Shown here: in pieces, positions 42,012-50,835 of the stretch
Layout: each line of letters begins with the position of its first letter
Numbering within the stretch: position 1 is the first letter of the stretch
Assembly (NCBI RefSeq): GCF_029623955.1
Contig: NZ_JARSBP010000005.1
Location: 62,001-126,000, forward strand
Reading direction: 5' to 3'
DNA from: Mycobacterium sp. 236(2023)
Lineage (GTDB): Bacteria > Actinomycetota > Actinomycetes > Mycobacteriales > Mycobacteriaceae
DNA length: 64,000 nt
Translations under genes and position numbers: made by a program
The notes under the pieces: generated by a model
Database searches by the model: none
The model's input: the letters and a program-made list of their open reading frames with translations, nothing else
Told to the model about the DNA's origin: nothing

Positions 42012-44633
42012 CTAACTCTCTCGTCCATTCAGGTAAGCCGCCAGATCCGATGTCTCCATCGGGCGGGAGTAGAGGAAGCCTTGTTGCAGAACGCATCCCG
42101 CCTTGCGTAGCCAGTCGGCCTGCTCCTGCGTCTCGACCCCTTCGGCGACAAGGTCGACCTGCATGCACGCCGCGACGGCGATCTGGCTGCGAACCAGTCT
42201 CTGGACTCGCTCGTTCTCAGGCACTTCGGCGATGAACGAGCGGTCGATCTTCAACCAGTCCACGGGGACGTGCATGAGGTTGGTCATGCTGGCGTGCTCG
42301 ACCCCGAAATCGTCGATGGCCAAACTGAATCCGTAGTCGCGGGCACCGCGCAACGCCACGTGGGCGGGCGAGGGGTCGAAGTTGAACGCGCGTTCGGTCA
42401 GTTCGAGGCAGACCCTTTCCGGGGCGATGCCGTTCTTCCGCTGCATGTGGATCAGATGCTCGAGGAAGGTCGCGTCGACCACCTGATCCGGGGACACGTT
42501 CACGTGCAGTTTCAGGTCGTCGCGTCCGAGAGCGGCGTAGTCCTGGAAGGATCGGGTCACCGTCCACCGACCCAGTGGACCGGCCTGTCCGGCGTCCTCG
42601 GCCAGCGTGATGATCTGGCTCGCCGGGATCTCCTCGCCCGCGACCCGCCAGCGAATCAGGGCCTCCAATCCGAACAATGCTCCGGTGGCCGAGTTCACAA
42701 TCGGTTGGTAGACCATGCGGAAGTCCGAGCGCACGATGGCCTCGGTGATCTCGCCGCGCAGATAGGCCTTGCTCTCCTGTTTCGACCCGATCGCGTCGGT
42801 GTAGAGGACACAGACGCCCGACCGGGTCTTCTTGGCTTCGAACATGGCGATGTCGGCGTGGATCAGCAGTTCCTCGGGGGTGTGCGCACTGTCGCCCAGG
42901 CAGGCGATGCCCATGCTCAGCGAGGGCCGCAGTGTCGCGTTCTTGCAGTACACGTACTGGGACTGGACCATCTCCAGGATCCTGTCGCCGGCGACCACCG
43001 CCGCTGCGGTCGACGGCACATCCTCGAAGACGATCACGAACTCGTCGCCGCCGATGCGGCACACCAGGGTGTCGTCGCCGACCGCGGATCGCAGCCGCGT
43101 CGCCACTTCCAGAAGCAGTTCGTCTCCGGTGTCGTGACCGTAGGTGTCGTTCACGGTCTTGAAATGGTTGACGTCCATGTAGACCAACGCGACCAGGTTC
43201 GAGCCTTCGTCGCGGCGGTGTGCGAGGTGGGCGAGCCGCTCGTTGAGTTGCCGCCGGTTCGCCAGATCGGTCAGCGGGTCGTGGCTGGCAAGTCGGCGGA
43301 TCTCGGTCTGGGCGAGTTTGATCTCGGTCAGATCGTGGACCACGACAGCCACCAGCGGATCGGCCGAGTCACCGATCGGCGACAACGTGATCGTGACTTC
43401 GACATCACGGCCGTCGTGCGCGCGGAACGCCATCTCGATCGTGATTTCCTGCCGGATGGCCAGCGTGGCGTCCAGTTGCTCCTCGAGCCGGTGCCGGTCA
43501 TCCGCGGCGGCGAGGTCCAGGATGGAACGTCCCAGCAGGGACGTGTCGTCGCCGTTGAACAGCGCGGTCGCGGCCTTGTTGTAGCTGCGGATGGTGCCTG
43601 CGGCCTCGACGGCGAGGATCGCGTCCCCGGTGGCCTGCATGACGGCGGCGTACTCGGCCTGAACCCGGTAGAGGCTGGCATTCGAGATCGCCAGCGCGGC
43701 CCCCACCGATGCCCCGCGGAACAGCGTGACGTCCGCCTCGGTGAATAGGGGCCCGCCGGCCCTCCCCACGCAGACGGTGCCGACGTATCCGCCCCTGGCT
43801 GTCAAACGCTGAACCAGAATGTTCGAGTTCGCTGCCAGATCCGGTGCTTCGCCCGCGTCGGCCACGGCGGCCTTCAGCATCTCGCTCGCCCGTCCCCCGT
43901 CGTCATGGGACAGCGTGTCGTGGAACCCGTGATCGGGGGTCGGCAGCCGCAGCAGACATACGGCATCGAACATCTGGCTGAGCTCAGCGACGATCGTCGT
44001 CTCCAGGGAGGCCAGATCGATGCTCGCCGCCGTGAAGATGTTGCCCAGCTTCTCCCGCCGCCGCGTGACGATCAGCTCGTCCCTATGCCTGATCTCGGCG
44101 GCGCGCGCTGCGTGTAGCTGCTGTTCGTGAAGCTTCGCTGCCTCGCTTCGCAGCCGGGCAAATGACTGATCGAGTTCAAGGAGCGCTTTGACTTTCGCGT
44201 AGAAGACCTGCCGCGAAACCGGCTTGACCAAAAAATCGACCGCACCCAAGTCGTAGCCGCGGTCCAGGTCGCCGGCCTCGGCTTGCCCCGTCAGGAAAAT
44301 GATGGGTGTCGACGCCAATTCCTCGACATCGCGGATCAGTTGGGCGGTCTCGAAACCGTCCATGCCGGGCATGTTGATGTCGAGGACGATGACGGCCACC
44401 TTGCGTTGCAGCAACGCGGTCAGCGCTTCTTCGCCGGAACCGGCCTGGGCAATATCGCAGTTCAAGGGCGTCAATACCGTGCACAGCAGTTCGCGCAGCC
44501 GGGCGTCGTCATCGACGACGAGAACCATCTGCTTCACGTCTTCGACGGGTTGGTTCAGGGCAGCGTCGTCCGCCGGCACCAGGATTGTCGTCCCCTCTTG
44601 CGCCCCCTCCGGAGCAAGCACACCGACTTCCAC
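42012..44633 (-). CDS. Receiver-GAF-PAS-GGDEF-EAL cyclic-di-GMP signalling protein
   Basis: An 873-residue response regulator. Receiver at about 35-155 (Asp85 in VLDINMPG), then GAF (about 200-345), PAS (about 340-450), GGDEF (about 455-615, intact GGDEF in RIGGDEFVIVF) and EAL (about 625-865). In EAL the motifs LEALIRW, LELTER, LKIDRSF and AEGVETQ are kept. The loop normally DDFGTGYSS reads DDFGVEHAS. It may both make and break c-di-GMP. First gene of the operon with the hybrid kinase, CheR and CheB; phosphorylation by that kinase is likely. Confidence 0.92.
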   Translation of the reverse strand: MEVGVLAPEGAQEGTTILVPADDAALNQPVEDVKQMVLVVDDDARLRELLCTVLTPLNCDIAQAGSGEEALTALLQRKVAVIVLDINMPGMDGFETAQLIRDVEELASTPIIFLTGQAEAGDLDRGYDLGAVDFLVKPVSRQVFYAKVKALLELDQSFARLRSEAAKLHEQQLHAARAAEIRHRDELIVTRRREKLGNIFTAASIDLASLETTIVAELSQMFDAVCLLRLPTPDHGFHDTLSHDDGGRASEMLKAAVADAGEAPDLAANSNILVQRLTARGGYVGTVCVGRAGGPLFTEADVTLFRGASVGAALAISNASLYRVQAEYAAVMQATGDAILAVEAAGTIRSYNKAATALFNGDDTSLLGRSILDLAAADDRHRLEEQLDATLAIRQEITIEMAFRAHDGRDVEVTITLSPIGDSADPLVAVVVHDLTEIKLAQTEIRRLASHDPLTDLANRRQLNERLAHLAHRRDEGSNLVALVYMDVNHFKTVNDTYGHDTGDELLLEVATRLRSAVGDDTLVCRIGGDEFVIVFEDVPSTAAAVVAGDRILEMVQSQYVYCKNATLRPSLSMGIACLGDSAHTPEELLIHADIAMFEAKKTRSGVCVLYTDAIGSKQESKAYLRGEITEAIVRSDFRMVYQPIVNSATGALFGLEALIRWRVAGEEIPASQIITLAEDAGQAGPLGRWTVTRSFQDYAALGRDDLKLHVNVSPDQVVDATFLEHLIHMQRKNGIAPERVCLELTERAFNFDPSPAHVALRGARDYGFSLAIDDFGVEHASMTNLMHVPVDWLKIDRSFIAEVPENERVQRLVRSQIAVAACMQVDLVAEGVETQEQADWLRKAGCVLQQGFLYSRPMETSDLAAYLNGRES

Positions 44634-44730
44634 CCGCCAAGTCTCCTACGCGAAATCCACTCGCCGTTTATTCGAACTGCTCGAATAGCGTTGCAGGCCG
44701 ACTGCGTACATCAGCTTAGTTGGCTGGCCG

Positions 44731-45537
44731 TTATTCGGCAGCAAACCCCGCTGGATGGTCCAAAGCGTTACGAAGCGCGGCTTTGTAGCGGCCGGGCGTC
44801 TGCCCGACGACCGCGGTGAACGCCTCGATGAAGCTCGTGGGATTCGACCACCCGCACGCGATCGCCGTATCGGTGACCGACAGTCCGTTCGTCAGGTGGA
44901 CCACGGCGTGGTGAATGCGCAGGATCGTGCGCCAGCTGCGGAAGTTCATGCCGAACTCGGCCTCGAACAGCCGGCTCAAGGTTCGCTCGCCGGCACCGAC
45001 GGCCCGCCCGAGTTCGACCAGGGTCGCATTGCTCGCCGGGTCGGCGTGGAGCATCTCGGTGACGGCACGCAGGCGGTCGTCGCGCGCGTCGGGAAGGTGC
45101 AGTGAGGGTTCCGCAGCCTCGACAAGCTCGTCGATCACGACCGCACGCAGCCGCTCATAGGCCCCGGCGCGGGCCTCCTTGCGGTCAGTAAGAGCGAGAA
45201 TCGCTTCGCGCAGAAGCAAATTCACCTCGAAGACGCCCGGCTGGCCGGCGAGCTCGCCGCAGAGCTGCACCGGGATCACCACGATCCGGACATCCGTCGT
45301 CCCGTAGAACCGGTGCGAGTGGGCGAACCCGGGCGGCGTCCATGTGATCCGATTCGCCGGCGCGACCCAGGTTCCGCTCGCGGTCGTCGTCGCCAGGGCT
45401 CCCGAGGCCGGGTAGACGAGCTGCCCCTCGGTGTGGCGGTGCGCGCCGACATGGAATCCGCTCGTGAGCCGGCCGGCGCCGTGCGGGGCGCCGGCAGGAA
45501 AGGTCGGGGGGACGGCAAGCTGGCGGGATTCCGGCAT
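44731..45537 (-). CDS. AraC family transcriptional regulator with cupin sensor
   Basis: A 268-residue regulator. The N-terminal cupin-type domain (HVGAHRHTEGQLVY, then WTPPGFAHSHRFYG) is followed by a C-terminal AraC HTH pair at about 170-262 (LVELGRAVGAGERTLSRLF and CGWSNPTSFIEAF). It is divergent from a methyltransferase gene across a 54-base region that contains an IdeR-like iron box, so the pair may be iron regulated. Confidence 0.88.
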   Translation of the reverse strand: MPESRQLAVPPTFPAGAPHGAGRLTSGFHVGAHRHTEGQLVYPASGALATTTASGTWVAPANRITWTPPGFAHSHRFYGTTDVRIVVIPVQLCGELAGQPGVFEVNLLLREAILALTDRKEARAGAYERLRAVVIDELVEAAEPSLHLPDARDDRLRAVTEMLHADPASNATLVELGRAVGAGERTLSRLFEAEFGMNFRSWRTILRIHHAVVHLTNGLSVTDTAIACGWSNPTSFIEAFTAVVGQTPGRYKAALRNALDHPAGFAAE

Positions 45538-45567
45538 CGGCGGTCACTTTATCGGTAGTACAGCCGG

Positions 45568-45586
45568 ATTTGTTAGGCAAACCTTA
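45568..45586. promoter_or_regulatory. IdeR/DtxR-like iron box between AraC and methyltransferase genes
   Basis: ATTTGTTAGGCAAACCTTA agrees at 14 of 19 positions with the iron-box consensus TTAGGTTAGGCTAACCTAA. It ends five bases before the methyltransferase ATG and 30 bases upstream of the AraC start. IdeR with iron would be expected to repress both genes. Confidence 0.5.
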
Positions 45587-45591
45587 CTTGT

Positions 45592-46284
45592 ATGGACACC
45601 TTGACCTCACCCCCCGTCTCCGACGTGCTGGACCGACTGTTCGCCGAGGCGGAGGCCGCCGACGCGCCGCTGCAAGCGCACTGGGCCGAAGCTCTCGACG
45701 GAACCGCCGACGAGATCGCCAAACTGCTCGCCGAGGAAGCGCGCGACTACAAGCGGGTGTACCGCGAGTACGCCGAGAACTACCTGAACATCTCGGCAGA
45801 ATTCGGCCGTTTCCTCTATGTATGCACGCGTGCGTGCCGGGCGAAGGTCGCCGTCGAGTTCGGCACCTCCTTCGGTGTCTCGACCATTCACCTGGCCGCC
45901 GCGATCCGCGACGGCGGCGGCGGGCGGCTGATCAGCACCGAACTGGAAGGGACCAAGGCCCAGCGCGCGCAACGGAACGTGGCCGCGGCAGGATTGGCCG
46001 ACATCGTCGACATCCGTGTCGGCGACGCTCTCGACACACTGCGGGACGGCATCGAGGGGACTGTCGACCTCGTCCTGCTCGACGGGGCTTTCAGCCTGTA
46101 CCTGCCTGTGCTTCGGCTCGTCGAACCGCACTTGAGCGCCGGCGCCGTCGTGATCGCAGAGAATGCCGTCGACGCATCGGGTGAATACCTCGCCCACGTC
46201 CGCAACCCGGACAACGGTTACCGGTCGATCCCTCTGCCGTTCGATCCGATCCGCGGCAACGAACTGAGCGTGCGAACTCGCTGA
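45592..46284 (+). CDS. SAM-dependent O-methyltransferase-like protein
   Basis: A 230-residue class I methyltransferase of the O-methyltransferase_3 (catechol-OMT-like) type. Helical N-terminus (about 1-65), SAM motif VEFGTSFGVSTIHLA (about residue 84) and the metal/substrate motif DLVLLDGAFSLYLPVLRLVE (about 160). The substrate is unknown. The start directly follows an IdeR-like box and is divergent from an AraC regulator, which may control it. Confidence 0.82.
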   Translation: MDTLTSPPVSDVLDRLFAEAEAADAPLQAHWAEALDGTADEIAKLLAEEARDYKRVYREYAENYLNISAEFGRFLYVCTRACRAKVAVEFGTSFGVSTIHLAAAIRDGGGGRLISTELEGTKAQRAQRNVAAAGLADIVDIRVGDALDTLRDGIEGTVDLVLLDGAFSLYLPVLRLVEPHLSAGAVVIAENAVDASGEYLAHVRNPDNGYRSIPLPFDPIRGNELSVRTR

Positions 46285-46338
46285 CCCCGGCGTCCGGGAT
46301 TGTCGTGCCCTGTCGTCGGCGCGTTAGTGTGCTGTCTC

Positions 46339-47370
46339 ATGACTGCACCTGCAGAAGCGTCACCGCTCGAGGCGCGCGTCGGCCACTGGTACCGGATGGA
46401 CGGCACCTACGTCGTGGGCCGCGAGAAGCTCCGCGAGTACGCCCGTGCAGTGCAGGACTATCACCCCGCGCACTGGGATGTCGCCGCGGCCGCTGAACTG
46501 GGTTACTCCGACGTCATCGCGCCGCTGACGTTCACCTCGACCCCCGGTATGCAGTGCAACCGCGAGATGTTCGAGAAGATCGTCGTCGGCTACGACACGT
46601 ACCTGCAGACCGAGGAGGTCTTCGAGCAGCACCGGCCGATCGTCGCGGGCGACGAATTGGTCATCGACGTCGAGTTGACCTCGGTGCGCCGGACCGCTGG
46701 CCGGGACTTCATCACCGTGACGAACACCTTCACCGACACCGACGGCGAACGGGTGCACACGCTGCACACGACGGTCGTCGGCGTCACCGCCGACGACATC
46801 GATGCCGGCGTCAAGACGGCGGTGCAGAACGCGATGATGCACGACATGAACATCCTCGACATCGGTGGATCCGACGCCGAGTACGAGAAGAAGGTGCGCC
46901 CCGACGGTGAGATCCGCATCTCCTCAGGCGGACTGACCCGCACTCCGGGCACACCGTCTTTCGACGACGTGAAGGTCGGCGACGAGTTGGCCGTCCACCA
47001 CACGCGGCTGTCGCGCGGCGACCTGGTGAACTACGCCGGAGTGGCCGGAGACGCGAATCCGATCCACTGGGATGAGGACATCGCCAAACTGGCCGGGCTG
47101 CCCGACGTGATCGCCCACGGCATGCTGACGATGGGCCTCGGCGCAGGCTTCGCGTCGACCTGGTCGGGCGACCCCGGCTCGGTCACCCGGTACGCGATCC
47201 GGCTGTCGCAGCCGGCGATCGTCCCCGCCAAAGAGGGCGCCGACATCGAGTACAGCGGCAAGATCAAATCCCTCGACCCGGAGACCCGGTCGGGAATCGT
47301 CTTGGTCGGCGCCAAGTCGGCCGGCAAGAAGATCTTCGGCCTGGCCACACTGCACGTCCGTTTCCGCTAG
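46339..47370 (+). CDS. Fused MaoC/FAS1-type (3R)-hydroxyacyl dehydratase
   Basis: A 343-residue protein made of two hot-dog domains. The N-terminal half (about 10-160) is a FAS1-dehydratase/HadA-like domain with YHPAHWD. The C-terminal half (about 205-343) is a MaoC hydratase domain carrying the hydratase-2 motif GDANPIHWD. Fusion of the HadA- and HadB-like halves gives the full active site in one chain. It would dehydrate or hydrate (3R)-hydroxyacyl thioesters in fatty-acid or mycolate metabolism. The ATG used gives the shortest conserved N-terminus. Confidence 0.85.
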   Translation: MTAPAEASPLEARVGHWYRMDGTYVVGREKLREYARAVQDYHPAHWDVAAAAELGYSDVIAPLTFTSTPGMQCNREMFEKIVVGYDTYLQTEEVFEQHRPIVAGDELVIDVELTSVRRTAGRDFITVTNTFTDTDGERVHTLHTTVVGVTADDIDAGVKTAVQNAMMHDMNILDIGGSDAEYEKKVRPDGEIRISSGGLTRTPGTPSFDDVKVGDELAVHHTRLSRGDLVNYAGVAGDANPIHWDEDIAKLAGLPDVIAHGMLTMGLGAGFASTWSGDPGSVTRYAIRLSQPAIVPAKEGADIEYSGKIKSLDPETRSGIVLVGAKSAGKKIFGLATLHVRFR

Positions 47371-47387
47371 TCACCACCACCGACGCC

Positions 47388-48581
47388 ATGACGCGGCTGA
47401 CGGTGCGCCGGCCCGTCTTCGTGATTCTCGGCCTGTGGGCGGCGCTGTCGGTGACGCTGACGCTGACCACGATCGATCCGACGGATAACTGGGGCCTGTT
47501 CGACGGGGGCGTGGACCTCGACGTGTACCGCAAGGGCGCCTGGCATGTGCTGTCCGGGCTGCCGCTGTACGACCTGCCGGTCGACAAGGAGCTGTTCTAC
47601 ACCTACACGCCGTTCTCCGCGTTGCTGTTCGTCCCGCTTGAGCTGCTGCCCACGGTGGCCGATCGGCACTACTTCCTGGCGGCCAACGTCGCGGTCCTGA
47701 TGGCGATCATCGTCCAGAGCTGGCGCCTGCTCGGATACCGCGTGGACCGTCGGCTGCTCGGCGTCTCGCTGCTGATGGCGCTGGGTTGTGTGTTCGTCGA
47801 ACCGGTGCGGACGACATTGTTCTTCGGCCAGATCAATTTGGTCCTGCTGCTTCTCGTCCTGTCCGACACCCTGGGCGCAGGCCGCTGTCGCCTAGCAGGC
47901 ATCGGCACCGGGATCGCGGCGGGAATCAAACTCACGCCCGCATACTTCATCCTCTACTTCCTCGTGTTGAGGAAGTGGCGGACGGCCGTCGTCGCCGTCG
48001 CCGCCCTTGCGTCGACTATCGCGTTGGGATGGGTTCTGCTGCCGCAGGATTCGTGCACCTACTGGAGCGGCACATTCGTCCGATCGGAACGGGTCGGGGA
48101 GCACCTGCAGCACCCGTCGAACCAGTCGCTGCGCGGTGCCATGGCCCGCTTCGCCGGACACTATCCACCGACGTGGCTGTGGTTGACAGTGGCGATTCTT
48201 GTTGCGGCTGTCAGCTTTTGGATCGCGTTGCGCCTGTATCGCGCGGACGAGCGACTGCTGTCGGTGACGATCGTCGGCCTGACAGCCGCCGTGGTGTCAC
48301 CGTTCTCGTGGACGCACCACTGGGTCTGGGTGGTGCCCCTGCTCGTCTGGCTCGTCAACCGGGCGCTGACCTCGTGGGGGTGGTGGGCGGCACCCGCGGC
48401 GCTGTTCGTCCTACTGGGGTCCTGGCCGCACTGGTATCCACGGCTACGCGACCCACGGATCGGCTTTTACCTGTTCCCCCACGACCATTCGCTCGAAGTC
48501 GTTCAGGTGAACCTGTACATCTGTCTTTATGCCGTGCTGTTGACCGGCGCGGGCATCCTGGCGGTCACTTCTCGGCGGTGA
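47388..48581 (+). CDS. GT87 family polyprenol-phosphate-mannose-dependent mannosyltransferase (DUF2029)
   Basis: A 397-residue polytopic membrane protein with about ten hydrophobic segments and the catalytic-Asp motif GVDLDVYRKGAWHVLSG near residue 42. This matches the PimE/GT87 C-type glycosyltransferases. Such enzymes add mannose from polyprenol phosphate to lipid acceptors on the outer face of the membrane. Starts 17 bases after the dehydratase gene. The 3' end overlaps the convergent dehydrogenase by 17 bases. Confidence 0.85.
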   Translation: MTRLTVRRPVFVILGLWAALSVTLTLTTIDPTDNWGLFDGGVDLDVYRKGAWHVLSGLPLYDLPVDKELFYTYTPFSALLFVPLELLPTVADRHYFLAANVAVLMAIIVQSWRLLGYRVDRRLLGVSLLMALGCVFVEPVRTTLFFGQINLVLLLLVLSDTLGAGRCRLAGIGTGIAAGIKLTPAYFILYFLVLRKWRTAVVAVAALASTIALGWVLLPQDSCTYWSGTFVRSERVGEHLQHPSNQSLRGAMARFAGHYPPTWLWLTVAILVAAVSFWIALRLYRADERLLSVTIVGLTAAVVSPFSWTHHWVWVVPLLVWLVNRALTSWGWWAAPAALFVLLGSWPHWYPRLRDPRIGFYLFPHDHSLEVVQVNLYICLYAVLLTGAGILAVTSRR

Positions 48582-49509
48582 CGCTCAGCCCGTCGTCGAC
48601 ATCGACGTCCTCGGCCACCAGCTCGACTCCCGAGCGGCGGGCCTGCTCCAGCAGCAGCGTGGCGAAATCCTCGGTCGTATGTCCCGCGCCGATCGCCGAC
48701 GACACCAGTTCGGCGGCCAGCGCCGCGACGGGCATCGGCACGCCGTACTCGCGGGCCGCCTCCAGGCCGAGGTCAAAGTCCTTGCGCAGCAGGATGTTCG
48801 TGAAGGTCGGCGTGAAGTCGAGATTCACGAAGGCCGGTGACTTGTACTTGGTGAACACCGATCCCATGACCGAGTTGTTCAAGAATTCGAGGAAGGCCTG
48901 CCTGCTGGTCCCGCCCTGTTCGGCGAGCACGGTGATCTCGGCGAGGGACTGCACGACCACGCCGAGAAACACGTTGTGGCAGATCTTCACGAGACGAGCG
49001 ACCTCACCCTCACCCACATAGGTGACACCCTGACCCAGCGCGCACAGAAGATGCTCGGTGCGGTCATACGCCTCGCGCGGCCCCGAGACGGCCAGCGTCA
49101 GCTTGCCGGAGCGGACGACCTTGGGGTTACCGCTGACAGGTGCGGCCAGCAGCGTGGTCCCCTTCTCGGCGGCGAGCCCGCGGATCTTCTCGGAGACCGC
49201 AGCCGACACGGTCGAGGAGTCGATGATGATCGACGGCGACGTGGTCGCGGTGAGAAGACCGTCCTCACCGATCGCCACGGTCTCCAGGTCCTTCGACGCC
49301 GAGACCATGACGAACACGACGTCGCGATCGGCGAGTTCGGCGGGGGTGTCGACGATCTTCGCACCCTTCTCGGCCAAGGGCTCGGCTTTCGACCGGGTGC
49401 GGTTGTAGACGGATACGTCGACGCCGGCCGCCAGGAGACGTTCGATGAGCGCGTAACCCATACGTCCGGCGCCGATCCAGCCGACCCTCATCGCCCCGTT
49501 GTCACTCAT
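48565..49509 (-). CDS. NAD(P)-dependent beta-hydroxyacid dehydrogenase (GarR/3-HIBDH family)
   Basis: A 314-residue two-domain dehydrogenase. The Rossmann motif VGWIGAGRMGYALIERLL is at residues 9-26. The substrate motif AAPVSGNPKVVRSGKL (about 122) and the catalytic Lys in VARLVKICHNVFLG (about 172) are conserved. It would interconvert a beta-hydroxyacid and its semialdehyde or keto acid. Two LacI-type operator sequences lie directly upstream. The ATG follows GAGGGAGGGCGA, a strong ribosome site. Confidence 0.88.
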   Translation of the reverse strand: MSDNGAMRVGWIGAGRMGYALIERLLAAGVDVSVYNRTRSKAEPLAEKGAKIVDTPAELADRDVVFVMVSASKDLETVAIGEDGLLTATTSPSIIIDSSTVSAAVSEKIRGLAAEKGTTLLAAPVSGNPKVVRSGKLTLAVSGPREAYDRTEHLLCALGQGVTYVGEGEVARLVKICHNVFLGVVVQSLAEITVLAEQGGTSRQAFLEFLNNSVMGSVFTKYKSPAFVNLDFTPTFTNILLRKDFDLGLEAAREYGVPMPVAALAAELVSSAIGAGHTTEDFATLLLEQARRSGVELVAEDVDVDDGLSVTAEK

Positions 49510-49525
49510 TCGCCCTCCCTCGTAC

Positions 49526-49539
49526 TGCAATCGGTTGCA
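49526..49539. promoter_or_regulatory. LacI-type operator, dehydrogenase promoter, copy 1
   Basis: TGCAATCGGTTGCA, with five-base TGCAA/TTGCA arms, lies 17 bases before the dehydrogenase ATG. It belongs to a family of near-identical palindromes (consensus TGCAATCGATTGCA) found at several operon starts between 49.5 and 63.9 kb. Confidence 0.7.
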
Positions 49540-49571
49540 ATATTGCCCCGCGCAGGCGCGTATCCGCAAGG

Positions 49572-49585
49572 TGCAATCGTTTGTA
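49572..49585. promoter_or_regulatory. LacI-type operator, dehydrogenase promoter, copy 2
   Basis: TGCAATCGTTTGTA lies 46 bases from copy 1 (centre to centre), between the lacI stop and the dehydrogenase start. Two operators at this spacing could allow cooperative binding or promoter occlusion by the neighbouring LacI protein. Confidence 0.6.
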
Positions 49586-49604
49586 AGGGGCCGGTGCCGA
49601 AAGC

Positions 49605-50678
49605 TCAGCCGCGGGCTTGCGGGACCGGGCCCGTCGAGGACCTCACCGACAGCGTCAGAGGCAGCAACAGTGAGCGCGGATGGCGAGCGGGATCGTTGAG
49701 CACTTCGAGCAGCAGCCGGGCGGCCTCGGCGCCGATGTCGTACTGCGGGATCCGCACGCTCGTCATCGGAGGCGACACCTTGTCCATGAACGGCATGTCG
49801 TTGAACCCCACAACGCTCATGTCGTCTGGGCAGCGCATACCGCGCTCGGACAGGGCGTCGTACACACCCAGGGCGAGCAGGTCGTTGCCCGCCAGGACCG
49901 CGGTGAACTCGAGACCGGAATCCAGCAGGGTGCGCATCGCTTTCGCCCCGGCCTCCTCGCTCCACGCCTCGCAGATGACCGTCCGCCCCTTCTCGGCGGG
50001 CAGATGCAGGTCTTCGAGATTGGAGATGAAGGCCCGCCGCCGGTTGACGCCGGTCGACAGGTCCTGGGGACCCGCCAGATGCACGATCTTGGTGTGGCCC
50101 AACTCGACGAGATGCTGCATGGCCATCGCGACGCCCGCGGCGTCGTCGGACGTGACAGAAGGGATGTCGGCGCTGGCATTGCGGCGGTTGACCAGCACCA
50201 TCGGCGTCGAGATCGCCGCCAGGTCGTCGAGCAGAGGATGCTTCAGGTGGGCGGTGGCGAATACGAAACCCTCGACGTTGCGCTGGCGGAACGAATCGAC
50301 CGCGGCTTTCTCGACGTCGGGACGATTGTCGGTGTTCACGATCCACGCGCTGTAGCCGACGGACCGCAGAACGTCCTCGACCCCCCGCACAATCGGCGGG
50401 AACAGCGGGTTGGTCAGGTCCGGGATCACCAGCCCGATGCTCGCGGACCGAGAAGTCTTGAGGCTGCGGGCAATCGGGTTGGGTGAGTAGCCCATCTCGG
50501 CGGCAACGCGCTTGATGCGGGCCGCGGTCTCGGCATTGACCAGGCTTTCGGTTTGCTCGTTCAAGGCGCGCGATGCGGTCGCCGGATGGACGCCCGCCAT
50601 CACCGCAACCTCGCGGAGCGTGGCCCTCTGCACTGGTGCAATCCCTTCTCCCGCAATCCCATGCGGCTGTCGTCCCAT
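49605..50678 (-). CDS. LacI family transcriptional regulator of the 48-64 kb regulon
   Basis: A 357-residue LacI/GalR repressor. The HTH reads TLREVAVMAGVHPATASRALN followed by the hinge region with NPIARSLKTSRS. A periplasmic-binding-like ligand domain follows (IGLVIPDLTNPLFP, AVLAGNDLLALGVYDAL, GFNDMPFMDKVSPPMTSV). The ATG is chosen after GAGGA; a GTG at 50633 and an ATG at 50705 are alternatives. Divergent from the ABC importer. Palindromes in its promoter and at nearby operons fit LacI operators, so it probably represses the whole region. Confidence 0.88.
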   Translation of the reverse strand: MGRQPHGIAGEGIAPVQRATLREVAVMAGVHPATASRALNEQTESLVNAETAARIKRVAAEMGYSPNPIARSLKTSRSASIGLVIPDLTNPLFPPIVRGVEDVLRSVGYSAWIVNTDNRPDVEKAAVDSFRQRNVEGFVFATAHLKHPLLDDLAAISTPMVLVNRRNASADIPSVTSDDAAGVAMAMQHLVELGHTKIVHLAGPQDLSTGVNRRRAFISNLEDLHLPAEKGRTVICEAWSEEAGAKAMRTLLDSGLEFTAVLAGNDLLALGVYDALSERGMRCPDDMSVVGFNDMPFMDKVSPPMTSVRIPQYDIGAEAARLLLEVLNDPARHPRSLLLPLTLSVRSSTGPVPQARG

Positions 50679-50783
50679 GATGGAGTCCTCAGAGGCTACG
50701 TGCAAAGAAACCGCCGATTCCGACAGGACACGGATCCCGGCCCAAACACGCCATTGACATGACCCACGTCACATCGCAGGATA

Positions 50784-50797
50784 AGCAAACGATTGCA
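50784..50797. promoter_or_regulatory. LacI-type operator between lacI and the ABC importer operon
   Basis: AGCAAACGATTGCA sits in the divergent promoter, 39 bases before the ABC ATPase start and about 106 bases upstream of lacI. It shares the GCAA(A/T)CGATTGC core with the other sites and suggests autoregulation plus repression of the importer. Confidence 0.7.
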
Positions 50798-50835
50798 TTA
50801 CATCGCCGTCCTGAGATAAAGGTTGGGCACAGCAC

